Source of the DNA: Pezizomycotina sp. ARF18
Lineage: Eukaryota; Ascomycota
DNA: 64,000 nt
Direction of reading: 5' to 3'
Assembly: GCA_002224055.1 (NCBI GenBank)
Contig: AZLU01000004.1
Coordinates: forward strand, 115,553 to 179,552
The notes under the pieces are model-generated. The model was not told the origin of the DNA, ran no database searches, and saw nothing but the letters and a program-made list of their open reading frames with translations. Positions 12,736 to 24,199 of this stretch are shown piece after piece. The translations under genes were made by a program, and so were the position numbers. Every line of letters starts with the position of its first letter. Within the stretch, counting starts at the first letter, position 1.

Positions 12736-14610
12736 TTACTCTTCTTCGGACTCTGAATCTGAAGAGTCGGAAGACTCGGAATCAACATCTCGGTTCCCTC
12801 GTTCCCACCATCTTTAGTCATATCCTTGTCCCTCTTTTCCTCTTCATCTGCTTTTTCCGGCTCTTCATCCGCTTTTTCCTTCTCTTTCTCCTTTGTTGAA
12901 GAAACACCTTTCACGTTAGCCTCAATCTGGATAAACCTGGCAAGTTCTTTAAAGTTCCTCTTCTGGACCAGTTTCTCAAGGGTCGTTGTCGATAGCCTTG
13001 AAAGTGCTCTCTTTGTAATCGAATTAACCTCCCCGACCCCAAGGTCAACAATTAGTCGCTTACTTCCGCCAAGTCTTGAATTCCAACTAAGTTTGGCAGC
13101 ACAGCATAAATGACGTCTTGTTTGAGACCTTTGAGGCCGACAAAAATCGAATTTGAATGCGCGTACAACACAAGCGCTCCGTGGTGGTTATTGAAAGCGT
13201 TGAACAGTGCCACCAAGGCCCACCCATCCTCCTGCCACTATCATAACTTGTTTCCTGCTCTTTCCTCAAGCGCTCTAGTCTACCGTATTGACCAAGATTA
13301 CCAGCCCTTTGCAAGTCGGACAGTCGATCTATGAGTTGCTCGTGAAGAGGTTCAAACCCAAACTTTTTTTTCTCTCGTCGCAACCTCGTATTTATCTATC
13401 TCTTCATCAGTTGAACTAAATGCTCTCAGAGCTGAGTAAGCCTTAATATCCGGTGCGGCGGTAGTCTCACTCCGTTTCTTACCGCCATCTTTGAACTTTT
13501 CAGAATTTGACCTTTTAATTGTCTGAAGTTTGAAAAAGGCAAGCTTGTGAAAGTTTTGTCTTTGCATAAGTCGATACATGCGAGCTCGTACATTAAGGTC
13601 AAAGGAGTCTGAGTTCGAGATGCCGGCACACTTATCCAGGATGTAAAAGAGGCCAACCTCAGGATGAATGGAGGAACGTCCCAACGAAGTGAGGTTTACT
13701 GTCGCAGAAGTCGTGGCAGTAGGGGACGTTGCACTGTCTGCAGTACTAGAAGCAGTAGGGTTGGTTCCCAGTTAAGGATTTAGTATTTGCTGGGCCAATT
13801 GCGTGTACGGGGAGGATATTCTTGGCTGGAGTTGTGGAGCCTTTATCGGTGCTTTTTCCTTCACAGATCTTCTTGAGATATTGTATGACGTCCACGTGGC
13901 GAAGTCCTTTAAAGCTATTTTTAAGCCCTTATGAGCAGAAATCCTGCACTTGGAGCTTTCTTCAAGTTCTCCACTCTTTGCTGCGGTTTGCAATGCCAAT
14001 TCGAAAGCTTCGGAATAGCCTAGGTTTTCCCAAAAAAAAAAAAAAAAAAAAAAACCTGCAATCCTATTATTTAAAAGATGTGGTTAATAACAATATTAAT
14101 TGTGACCAAAAAGAAATAAAGACAAGAACAGAGATAAAACTGGTACAGCATCTTGGTGCTTACTTCTTCGCTTGCAAGCTTCTGCTCCGTCTTTTTCGAT
14201 TTTTTTGGGTGCAGAGCCACCACCGCCTGCACCTAGCCCGGAGCTCTATTCCGAAGCTTCTTCAGCGACGGGGCCACTGCCATCCACAGTAATCGTAAAA
14301 TTGAAATTCTGTACAAAATCGTGAAAGCTCAAGTGTCAGCTGGCAAACTACCAAGTGAATCAGTTGAGCAAAAGGAGACATCTTAAGCTTACTCTGGCAG
14401 ACGTAGTCCCTAGCACGTTGTTAAGGGAATCTTGTATTACTCAGCCACCATGAATAGAGAGTGACCTGTTCGAGCATGAATTTCTCTTATAATATTGTTC
14501 AACGATTTTCGTATTTCCTCCCCTTCGGAGCCTTGCAATGGAGTCCCCTTTGAAATGCGAGACGGCAAGGCCGTGCCATCGTCGGCCGCCTTTCGCTTTT
14601 GCGCGACCAT
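12736..14610 (-). CDS. Unrecognised protein, acidic C-terminal tail, frames broken
   Basis: I do not recognise this protein. The likely start is ATG at 14610 (MVAQKRKAADDG), and the end is TAA at 12736-12738 after an acidic serine tail (DVDSESSDSSDSESEEE). In between, coding-like blocks in different frames can be chained. They are a short N-terminal segment; FNFTITVDGSGP near 14290; AFELALQTAAKSGELEESSK near 13990-13930; a helical block 13684-13352 (HPEVGLFYILDKCAG, ARMYRLMQRQNFHKL); another at 13383-13270 (FGFEPLHEQLIDRLSDLQ); and a block ending ELARFIQIEANVKGV near 12910. At least one intron (around 14150-14030) has a T23 run before its 3' splice site. Joining the blocks requires several one-base frame changes, for example near 12793 (between GNEGTE and DVDSES) and near 13370. 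Base use is coding-like throughout. It could be a real gene with consensus errors or a pseudogene. Confidence 0.5.
14032..14054. repeat. A23 tract (sense T23) before a 3' splice site
   Basis: Reads as T23 in the direction of the minus-strand gene 12736-14610. It is followed by GGGAAAACCTAG and then coding-like sequence, so it acts as an extreme polypyrimidine tract of an intron. Confidence 0.7.
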
Positions 14611-14933
14611 TCTGAATCCCTAAAGTAAGATCAATCTTTTCGAGTTAGCTGAGCAATTGGAATATCACGAAAACAAAAATATTGAGACTATACTCACAGA
14701 TTTACGTATATAAAGCTACTCGAAGATGAACGTATAAACAACGAAGAGTATACGTATAAAAAACGCGTGAAGTATACAGGCTATATATGCACGTGCAGTA
14801 TATACATAGGTGTGCGCGTGAAGAGGAAGAGCGGGAAAGATCGATCGTTGATAAATTGGGACAAACCAACGGGAAGGGGACCAGAATGAGCGCCCTGCAA
14901 GCAGAACAAGGGTGGCGAAGGGCAGTATTACGA

Positions 14934-14936
<3 letters not shown>

Positions 14937-14964
<28 letters not shown>
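14937..14964. repeat. A28 tract
   Basis: A run of 28 A on the + strand, about 330 bp upstream of the start of the minus-strand gene at 14610. It may be promoter poly(dA:dT) or lie in a 5' UTR intron. Confidence 0.9.
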
Positions 14965-15222
14965 GTGGGCTACAAGAGATTCTTGGGATATGGTGTCCTT
15001 TCTTGACTGAGAATGGATTGAAAGCGGAAATTCGACCATATTAAAATATTAGCGGTGTGATGTTACGAGGCGTTTCTCCTTTGCATTTTTACTTTAGCTG
15101 AGAAAGAGAGAAACAAACTTCGAAATGGAGCAAGCCTTTAGCCGTTGCCCTCTGTTCTTTTCGCTTCACTATAGATCCACTATATAGTGACGCTCTTTTC
15201 TCTTCTCCTTTCCTTTCCTTCC

Positions 15223-15247
15223 TTTTTTTTTTTTTTTTTTTTTTTTT
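15223..15247. repeat. T25 tract
   Basis: A run of 25 T on the + strand, preceded by a CCTTTCC pyrimidine stretch, about 170 bp before coding-like + strand sequence begins. Confidence 0.9.
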
Positions 15248-15419
15248 CTTTCACTTCAATATTTCGTTTCTCCGACACAACTTTCTGAGAAAATCAGGAC
15301 CATTTGCCAGTATGAAGTTTTCGATGGTTATCCAGACGATAGTCTCTATCATATTTCTATTCTCCCCGCCGCCGTAGTGTTCTCCTGTTCTCGATGGTGT
15401 CTCTCAAAGCACTCGAATA

Positions 15420-16530
15420 GAGCTTCCAAACACTCAAGAAGCACTTCTTCACGGGCCTCAAAAACTTCGAAGCAGAACACTTCGACAGAAACCTACTGAA
15501 AAGCGCAAAAATCATCCCAAGGTACTCTTCGGAAGCTTATATGAAAGAAAAATATCTTCGAAATTGTCGAGAAGCAACTCGCGCGCGATGTAGCGTTCCT
15601 CGTAAAATATCATCGAGACGTACACGAGACGGCCGTGAAAGCGCTCGAAGCCTTTGCTGGCGTCAGTTCCAACTATGAGGAAGCATCTGCAGCCTTTAGA
15701 GAGCTCGAGAACATCATGCTTATTTCTGACTATGAATAAGCTGGGGCGGAAGAAAGAAGCTCCTCACAACAGATAGGGCGGGATATGGATAAATCAAGGG
15801 CGACCTTAGCGGGCGTCCGAGACCTTAAACGCGGCGAATAAGGTTCTGACAAATTGAAGCACTGGCTAGCAGCAAAGAGGAGGCACTTGGATCAGCTCTG
15901 GCTGCAAACGTGCAGCCGAAATTTCCTTTCGATGTCAAGGACACCTTGTTTTTTTTTTTTTTTTTTTTTTTTTGTTAGGAGCGTAAACCGAGAGTGTGGT
16001 GGTCGTAGTCCCTCCAAGAGTTTCGCGAACCTTTCAAAAGGTTCGAGGGGCGTGGTGGGTATATTCCCAGAGGAATCTACGGTCCATTGCTTGGCGAGGA
16101 TGACAAAGAGAGAAGGATAAGTCGGATGGCAAGGAGGAGTACCTTCGATACCGGATTGCCGTGGAAATATTCAATACTTACTTTAATCTTGAGGAGGAAA
16201 AGGGGTTCAAGGCCGAGCACCAAAGTGGACGGCCAAATGCTGACTGGATGGCTTTGGGCGAGAATCTCCGCAGTAGGCGCAAGGAAAGCGGAACAATATC
16301 GATAACAAACACGAATATCTGAAGGAACGGGTGAATGTCCTAATCCATTTCCTCCGGGGCAAAGGCGCGGACAAAGGGTTCGGTGTCAACGCCGCACTAG
16401 AAAGGGCGTTGAAGATGGGCAAGGCGGGTAAATCTGCAAGACTTAGGTCATTTCCCTCGCCAAAGCAAGCCGATGCTTTGAAAAGTTATTCTGAGAGTAT
16501 TTCTTGGGATCACACTTCCGACAGTCCGTA
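15420..16530 (+). CDS. Unrecognised protein gene, frames broken
   Basis: I do not recognise the product. The stretch is GC-richer than its flanks and reads as blocks of plausible helical protein: FDRNLLKSAKIIPR near 15490-15530; LARDVAFLVKYHRDVHETAV near 15580; FRELENIMLISDYE ending with a stop at 15739; LAASKEEALGSALAANVQPK near 15870; and YLRYRIAVEIFNTYFNLEEE near 16140-16200. These blocks lie in different frames and some are separated by stops. A T25 run at 15949-15973 directly follows one block (PFDVKDTL) and is followed by GTTAG, so it may be the pyrimidine tract of an intron. The start, the end and the number of introns are all uncertain. Confidence 0.35.
15949..15973. repeat. T25 tract inside coding-like region
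   Basis: A run of 25 T in the sense direction of the + strand coding-like region, followed at once by GTTAG. It may be the 3' pyrimidine tract of an intron. Confidence 0.85.
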
Positions 16531-16949
16531 GAATCGCCATAACACCGATATACTCTGCGTAGTTTTATCCAAAGTTGGAACGAAAATATTAGGGGATTAT
16601 CTTCGTCTAAGAATAGAAAAACTGCGTAGACTACATCTCGGTTCACTTTTGTAGAAGTAATCTGAATCTGGAGCCGTGTGGATAAAATTACAGTCAATAA
16701 ACTCTCTTGATTAAAGTCGTTTCTTATACGACTATATTTTTTAAATGTGCCGTGGGCGCTCTCCTATGAAATAAGTCTAATTAGGTAGATTATATGGGTG
16801 GGCGTTGAGAATATAGAGCAGAATTACAAGTAGATAAATAAAATTGATCCATATTTCCCCCAAAGATTGTAGCTCCAGTGCCTCAACCCTATTTTGACAT
16901 TCAGAATAATTTTGGGAAGGTTGATATCTCTATCATGGGTCATACGCCA

Positions 16950-18334
16950 TATCAAGTTACAATAGCGGGCTGCAGCTTACGGAACGGTTTGGGCGCCAAC
17001 GGCTTCTCGTAATTTCCAGCCTACAGAAAGTGCTCCACTCCGTACGTTACCAGCGGCAACATTGCCTCCAGCTCTGACACATAAGAGGCATCATCTATAA
17101 TGACGCCGTTCACTTCCAAGTTGTCTCGCCGGTCTGAGGACCAGCTGTTGAACAAGTCATGAAACAGCGTGTGCGAGAGCCAATTTGTCGGCGTGGCTGT
17201 CTTTACCCAACATCGTTGAGAGACGTTTAGAATTTCTACCTCCCTCGGAGTGTTAACTGGTATTTAAAGTGGACTAGAGTTCAGTAATCCCCAATTCCTC
17301 GGCTAGTGCAACCGTCTTGGCCAGCAAGTCATCGATCCCGCTATGAGATCCCCCAGTAACCAGCAGCCGCTGCCAGACACCGCGGCAGCTAGGATGATCC
17401 TAGCGAGTAGATAGGTTTCCCCGGTCTTGTTTCGCCCTGTATGAATGTAAACTCTGATGATGATGTGAAGTACTCAACCGCAGCTTTGAGCTGCTGGACG
17501 TTCAAAGATTAGGATGAGGTGTGTCTTCTTGTCAAGCTGGGAGAATTGCGTCGTGCTTAACTGCGGCGGCGGTTGTATGCTACATACGTAGGACTAATCC
17601 GGCTTCCTCATCGCCAGACCTTTTCTTGTGCTCGTACCATGGCGGCAAATTTTCCGATCGCATGCGCGGTGTATCTCAGATATACCCTATAACAAGATTA
17701 ATCACGGTATAGACAAATTTAAATGATACATATTTACTCACATTTCGTTGCTGCCGGCTAGGAGTTCCTGAATACTTTCTGCAACGAAAAGAAGTAGTCG
17801 ACGTATTCGTCGCGGCGTCGAAGTAGCATTTCTCGCCGTCAGATCGTATTCGCAAACCCTCTAATTCCACTCTAATTCGGTTAAGAACTCAGTGACGGCC
17901 GATTTGTTTCATAAAATTATATCGATTGGTGTTCCGACTGACGCTGAAAGTAGCTGGAAGCTATGGATCGGCAGCTCACCCTCGGAGATCGGGATGAAAC
18001 TCATCGTGACAGACATGCCGTAGGACGAAGGAGAAAACCATAAAGAAAGTTACCATCTTTGACGGATCGAATGGAAGTTTGCTATTCGGCCAATGAGAAT
18101 GAAAGAAAGTATCCGGCGACGCAAATATCAACATATTTAACCCCGACACCGCGGAAACAGTGCAAAGGCATTTTCCCGCTACCGTCTTTGATTACTGACA
18201 TAGAGTTGGTAACCGTCAATGGTTAAGTTTTTGATGCCTTGACGATAGAGGCCTTCTTTTCTGGCCAGTGCAGAGCCACCACTGATTTTTAGATGCTGAT
18301 GCTGCTGCTTTTGCTTCTCATCCTCTGCGGCCAT
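16950..18334 (-). pseudogene. SF1 (UPF1/SEN1-like) helicase relic
   Basis: The possible start is ATG at 18334 (MAAEDEKQKQQ). Moving down the minus strand, I read FTFIQGETRPGKT followed by YLLARIILAAAVSG near 17440-17380, which corresponds to helicase motif I. Next comes LLVTGGSHSGIDDLLAK near 17360-17310 (motif Ia-like). VNGVIIDDASYVSELEAMLP near 17110-17060 resembles motif II, with DDAS instead of DEAS, and LLAGNYEKPLAPKPF resembles motif III. This order and spacing are those of superfamily 1 helicases. The Walker A element is not canonical (GETRPGKT instead of GxxGxGKT). The frame changes several times, and stops separate the blocks (for example after GITEL near 17283). The N-terminal half (17700-18330) is coding-like but not identifiable. 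A relic is the best description; some of the breaks could be consensus errors. Confidence 0.5.
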
Positions 18335-19127
18335 GTTAAGAACTTAGCCAGAATTTCCAAGTTGGGTACGTCTCCGAGCTGCTCCTCCGTAATCTAATTG
18401 AGCTTTAGCCACTATAGGTCCAGTTGAGCGGAAGAGGGAGAGAATCTGCTTGACTGGACAGAACCGCCGAATTTATGGTTATTGGATGTAAATTGGTAGA
18501 TGAAGTTGCTAAAAGACGAAGCCGCTTATTTATTTCAGAATAAAAAAATATATACAAATACTTAACTGCTACATGTACACAAGCTCACTACGAAGCTGCC
18601 TCGTAGTCTTCTGGAATACTGGATATCAGGAGAAACATGAAAAGAAGCAGAATGGTCGTATCACAGGAATTTTCTTCAGGTTCTTCAGGAAAGGCCCCTT
18701 GAAAGAAGTATTGTTAGTGTAGCTTAGGACAATTTGTGCTTCCGAGGAGCTTTAATTTTATATCCACGTTGTGATATCCTTACATATGGTTACCCCAATC
18801 TCAAACATAACTAGACCGAAAATCATTGAGCCTTTGTATTATCCGAAACCGATTTAAGAATAAAACTCTTAGTATTATTATCATATCTTGTGTGGTATAT
18901 AAATTCTTAGCCTGGCATTCGAAGATAGTCGTGATCTTCCATAGAAATATAGTTTGGTGTAGCATCACGTGATTCTTTTTTTGGGGGGGGGTTTCGGTTC
19001 AAAAAAATTCTCCGAGCAAAATTTCGGCACAAGTTTTTCTTCACAACTCTCTTCATCAGCACAATGTCAACAACCTTCATGCCCACGATGTAGACGATAC
19101 CACCCTGTCACTATACAAGCGAGCGTC
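18335..19127. other. Intergenic region
   Basis: AT-rich, with no gene seen. It lies between the helicase relic (divergent, minus) and RRN5 (plus), so it may hold both promoters. A G9 run occurs at about 18983-18991. Confidence 0.6.
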
Positions 19128-21201
19128 ATGTCTAATCGATTGCATGGAGTTGAAGATTCAAACGATGCTGAAGTTCTGACGGCAGCGCAGTGCTCAGCCA
19201 AAGAAAAAGAAGGCGCAGCAATTCGACCGCTTCCGCCGACGATCGGCACGAAACGTACTCGAGCGATTCCGACGTCGCACGACCGTTGAAGAGGATTAAA
19301 TCCTCGGGATCGCAGTCGTATTCAGGTTCTGAATCGGATTTATCCAGCAGCAGCGACGACGAAGACGCAATCCTCCCGCCACCCGACGAATCGTACGTCC
19401 GCGAACCCACCGCACTATTGACGATCCGCGATGCCGCTGCCGCCAAGTCTGCGGCACCGAAGCAGAAAGCTGCCGGCTCCACGCATGCGGCCCGCCTCGC
19501 CAACCGGAAGCGCCGCGGCGGCGGAGTTCCCAAGTTCAACGAGCCCTACCTTGACATGCTGAACGCTAGTATTAAGGACGCTCGCAGTGCTCGTGTCTAC
19601 AGCTTCAAGGGATTCAAGGAGATGGAGGACTCTACGGTACTGGGATCGGTCTGGACCGTGAGGGAGAAAGAGGCATTTTTCGGAGCGCTGCCGCGGGTTG
19701 GGAGGGACGACTTTGGAAGATTGGCGCAGGCGGTAGGGAGTAAAAGTCCGGTCGAGTGCGCGGCGTACGTTCACGAGCTAAGGAAGGCTTCGGAGAAATT
19801 GAGGGAGTCGCAGGAAATGCGTCTCTCACAGACGAGGCCTATTACTGCCGCGGATATACCGGCCGCCGTGGAGGTATCCAATGCCTGCGTCGAAGCGCTA
19901 GACGCTGAAGCGGAGCGCTTGGAGAAGTTCCGAGTGGAAGAGGAACTGAGGGATATTCGAAAAGCGAAAACCTGGGAGGAGGGTACGAGGTCCTAGATGA
20001 AAGAAATCGCAGAGGACTTTAGCGCTGCGCTGGAGGAGGACGTTGGGAAGCTCAAGGCTGTCTCTCCAGGAGCGGAGCTTCTGAATCTGGAGGTTTCCTA
20101 GGTTTGGCCGACAAGTATGTCTCCCACCACAACGATCTTCAGGTACCTTGCGCTTACATTTTAGATTCTATAATTTCGAGAGTACATCTATGCGCCATCA
20201 AGCTTTCTCCGATCTCTATACTCTAGCCGTCTCGCTGACGCGCCGCCTCATCCAAGTTACGCTATTCCAGGCAAATACCCGCCTTAGAGCCCAATCCACG
20301 CCGCAAGACGTCAGCAAAGTAGATATAGTCGACGTCGCGACCGCGGTGAGGATACTAGGAATCGCCGGTAGTTCAGAAGATTTTTGGCGCTACTTCGCCC
20401 GGAGAAACAACATTCAAGTACGGTTTTACCACAAGTTTCAGGATCCCGCCACAGGGAAGAAGAAGCACGTACGCCGAGGTATTTCTCACGATGTGGTCGA
20501 AGAGATGCTCCAAATCCACGAAGATATCCACTTCGAGCCCACATAGAAGTAGACGAAGACTCCAGCGACGAAGAGGAGCAAATAGACGACATTTATGATC
20601 CTAGGCCGTACCTTAAAGAATATCCCGACCATTTCATATTCGCACGGAAACGTAAGCAAGTAGTGAAGACCCTCAGCCGCGCGAAAACGGAGGATGAGTA
20701 CTTGGACTCTATAGATACGAAGGCTAGTCTTAAGGAGGAATTGCAATTATGGGAGATTCTCGGTGCTACTTCGGACGTTCTCGAGGATGTGCGGGGGCGA
20801 TTTGGCAAGGTGAAGGATTTAGCTCGACCGCCGATATACCCTAAATGGTGGAGAGAGGAGGCTGAGGCGGAGGACTGGCGTGAGAACATGGTCGATAGAA
20901 GGCTCTGGGAGGAGGAATTCTACGGTGATCTTTGGGCAGAGGAAGGCTTCGGAGACCGCGTTCGGATGCGGGCCAAGAAAATCGAAGCAGACTACACTAG
21001 TAGTGAAAGTGAAGGAGGATCCTCGGAATCAGATGGGGTTTCTAGAGAAAGCGTTGATCTGACGTTACCCGTCGGTCGGTGCGGCCTCCGCGGGACAGCA
21101 TCCAGAACAGGTTTGTCTCGACCGTCGCGTACGTTGATGCCAGCGAGGATGACTTCGTCGTGAGTGACGAAAGCGACGTCTATACTGATTCGGACGGCTG
21201 A
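19128..21201 (+). CDS. RRN5: RNA polymerase I upstream activation factor subunit RRN5-like
   Basis: RRN5 is part of the UAF complex that activates rDNA transcription by RNA polymerase I in the nucleolus. An N-terminal Ser/Asp-rich region (SYSGSESDLSSSSDDEDA) is followed by a SANT/Myb-like domain at about 19650-19790 (SVWTVREKEAFFGALPRVG). Next is a region typical of the family, LAVSLTRRLIQVTLFQANTR, at about 20225-20285, then acidic segments and an acidic C-terminus (VSDESDVYTDSDG) ending in TGA at 21199-21201. The start is uncertain: ATG 19128 needs a frame change, while the long open stretch begins at 19190. The frame is broken by an in-frame TAG at 19994-19996 and by shifts near 20095, 20540 and 21075. 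A short intron probably starts at GTACCT 20142. The conserved protein blocks on either side of each break argue for a recent origin or sequence error. The identification rests on the SANT and LTRRL blocks. Confidence 0.8.
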
Positions 21202-22699
21202 TTGCACGGTATGCCTTACCACCCTTTTAAAACTACGGGGAGCCTCAAGACTTGATGGAGTTCAAACCTCTTGCATCTGCAGGCTGCTCCCTTCGCTAAA
21301 GCCATACAGGCCACTTGACCGCGCCACACTCATACTTTCTTGTTGAATACAGGAAATCAGTCATTGGCCTGGATTTTAAGGCGGTAGAGAGTACAATAAA
21401 ATTCGTGATGGAGATATGAGGCGGCCACTCATTCGCTAATGATGGCGATGAGCCTGGATGGCTATTTAGTAAGGCAGGTTGATATATTCATGATCGCATA
21501 TTGTATTTGATTTACTAATCGATGAACATAGTCGATAGGTTGCCGTACCTGCGGTCAATAAGCTATAGCGACCGTGCCATTGAAATGGAACTAAGCTAGA
21601 TATATTTATACATAAAATACTCTGAACGCAAAATCTTTCTCATATACATTATATAGTTGATTTAATACACGCGATGTATATAATCTGGGAGTCACAGAAC
21701 TGAAAATAATGACATGGAAGGATTACTATCAGGTTGTCCTCGCGTGCGACGAGATTGAGAGAAAATCACCTCAAAGAAAATCTAGAGCGTCCCACAGACT
21801 CAGACGGTGCGAGGCAGTTTCCTGTTTGATGATATCCAACAATTAGGCTGTGTCCTTAGATCAATATTTAAAGAAACTTTTATGCTAAATCCATATCCCT
21901 AGCCCAATTCTATAAAAGATTATCGTAGTCATTTTAATCTTCATCAGAGTGCATCAAGGTTGGGCGATACGTAAGTCAGGCGTGAAGTACATTAAGCGCC
22001 TACACAACTCGCTAAGAAAACCGGAGACTACCTAGCACTACTAACTTAGTAGACTTACGCTTGAGAAATGGTGAAGATGATCGACCGGTTTGTTTATTTT
22101 TCGGTTATCATTATTATTTCATCTAAGGTGTCTAAAACCCACTGCCACCCGGCTTGTCTCCGTATTGGCTTTTAAGGTTTGCCTTTGGTAAATAACGAGC
22201 TCTTCGTAGCTTTATATTGAAAGATCAAAGATTATTTCTATAAAAAGCACGCATTTCCAAATTCCTTCAGTTACAACAAGACGCATTTGGGACGCTTCTT
22301 ACGGCTTTTAATTACTGGCCATTCAAGGCTGCTCTCAAAATGAGGGTCCATTTCTCTCCCAACGCACGTCCATTTACCCGACGGCTCAACAACATGTTTC
22401 GCCGCGGCGCCAGTGACGAAGCGAGCATGACTACGAAGTAAGTACCGATTAGTTTCTCAGTGTCATAAGTGTAAGAATAGTTTATAGGACTTACTTGGTA
22501 ACTACGAGCGTCATATTTCGCTGAATCTTACATGAAAATGACTGTATACGAGGAGTTAGAACCACGATTAGGCGTAATTCAGGACGTTACTTAAGTACTT
22601 ACTCCTCCAAGCAGCCGCCACTCGAAGCTCGGTCATCGAACTCGGTGAGTACCCGCAAAAGGGGAAACCGATATCTTTCCTGCTTCATCTACGGGAAAG
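21202..22699. other. Intergenic region with a possible small + strand gene
   Basis: Mostly AT-rich without genes. At 22340 an ATG opens MRVHFSPNARPFTRRLNNMF and continues for 30 codons to a GTAAGT-type donor near 22438. A second coding-like stretch (TRSSVIELGEYPQKGKPISF) lies at about 22620-22680. Together they could be a small spliced gene, but I recognise nothing in it. Confidence 0.35.
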
Positions 22700-23257
22700 C
22701 TATTTAGTAACGCACAATACGTAGGAAGCCAGTCTACGTACCAAATCTGGACTAACGCTCGACTCGAAGATCTCTTCAAATGCCTTCTGAAGGTTCGCTA
22801 GAATATGAGGTGGAACCGGGATCTTAATAACCGGCGCTAGAGCCTGAAGTAGATGATTATTCCCTTTTCTGTAGCGATGTCGAACGCCGTCTTTCCGTCC
22901 GCCGTAGGAAGCTGCCTCCAGGCGCCGCACTGGAGAAGCCTCTCTACGATTTGAACACTTGTATCGTCTCTGGATGCCGCATGGTGAAGCGCAGTGTAGT
23001 ATGTCAACGGCGTCTTGTCCTGGGGATCTAAATAATTAGAGTGTATTTATCAAATGTTCAGAGCGCAACTTACCTCTAATCCACCACGAGTTGACTAGTC
23101 TTGTTCGCGGTCCATACTCCTGATCAATAACGATCCCGAACCATTCTTCCCATTTTCCCTCGGAGGCGTACTTGGAAAGTAGATTTATTTCCTCGTTTTC
23201 GTCGACGTAGAGCGACGTAGTCTGCGTTATTCCTTCCCAGGCTACGGCGCCGCTCAT
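22700..23257 (-). CDS. Small ankyrin-like protein, one intron
   Basis: The start is ATG 23257 (MSGAVAWEGITQ). Exon 1 runs to 23074, and a GT-AG intron lies at 23073-23028 (donor GTAAGT, acceptor TTTAG). Exon 2 runs to the stop at 22700. The product has an aromatic-rich segment (GKWEEWFGIVIDQEYGPRTR) and a segment with the ankyrin layout (YTALHHAASRDD, then VERLLQCGAW, then TADGKTAFDIA). It ends with ILANLQKAFEEIF. The layout resembles a fungal family of small ankyrin-bearing proteins of unknown role. The summed exon length is not a multiple of three: one base appears to be missing in an A run near 22862 (between DIATE and KGNNHL). A further 60-codon minus-strand frame at 23436-23254 (LREVTSGPEIYDCISYLLQN) abuts the start and may be the true N-terminus. 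Confidence 0.55.
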
Positions 23258-23436
23258 GTTGTCAGAATCCGAATCTGCACTAAAAGCTCGATGATAGAGA
23301 TGACATTGACCTTGCGATCAATCATCTCGACCCACTTGTTTTTATACCTTTTAGGAACGTCATTTTGAAGTAAATACGAGATGCAGTCATAAATCTCGGG
23401 TCCGGATGTAACCTCCCTCAGGCTTTTGGAACCCAT

Positions 23437-24199
23437 TGCACGCAGCCGTCAATGCCTTGTTAAGGAATGTGAGCGATTTCTGGGGATACAAGCTTTCAGC
23501 CTTGACCTACCTCAGCAACGATATAACAGCCAAGAACACCTTGCTCGCGAATCGGAATCCTGGGGATATGGAAGCTTGATCAACAATCCGGCTCAGATTG
23601 GAAGGTCGAAATGCCTATACGTGAAGATCTAGACCTCTTGCTGATACGGGTAGATTGACGATGTTTACACCTCAAAAATCGCTCAATACGTATTTCTCCG
23701 ATTACAGGGAGTTTAAGTTCTTCAAGGTCCTTCAGGACGCGGAAACATTCATTCTCATCGTATCAATACATCAGAAAACTTCGATATCTTGAGATGTCCT
23801 ACTCAAGCGTTCGTTGCAACTGGACGAACACGAAACGTTATCCTCAAGCAACTCGCCAAGATCTTGAAGCGGGAGAAGCCGACGCCTTTCCTAAAATGGA
23901 ATCAGCTATTAAATCGGCCTAGTTAACCGAGTCCAAATCGGGAATAGCTTGGGCTGTCGCATCGGAATTCCGGCCAAGCTAAAATTCATCCGAACACCGA
24001 CCGAAACACCAAAGATTGACTATCACGGTCGCCTCTTGCCCCTAATGTTGGACGTTCATTGCCTAGTTGGCTAATTATGAGGTCTCTGGCGACAATGGCA
24101 TATAAATACGACCGCATGCCCCCTTAGAAATGATACAGAGGGCGATATGTTCCTTGAATCTCCTCTGCTGCTTCAATCAGACGCCTCTCCTACCGCAAC
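23437..24199. other. Intergenic region
   Basis: No gene recognised. Moderate GC, with short frames only. It lies between the divergent ankyrin-like gene and the AIF-like gene and probably holds both promoters. Confidence 0.5.

Noticed and set aside
14787-15044. Lys-rich + strand frame across the A28 run
   Set aside because: The poly-Lys stretch comes from the A28 run and the flanks show no family feature.
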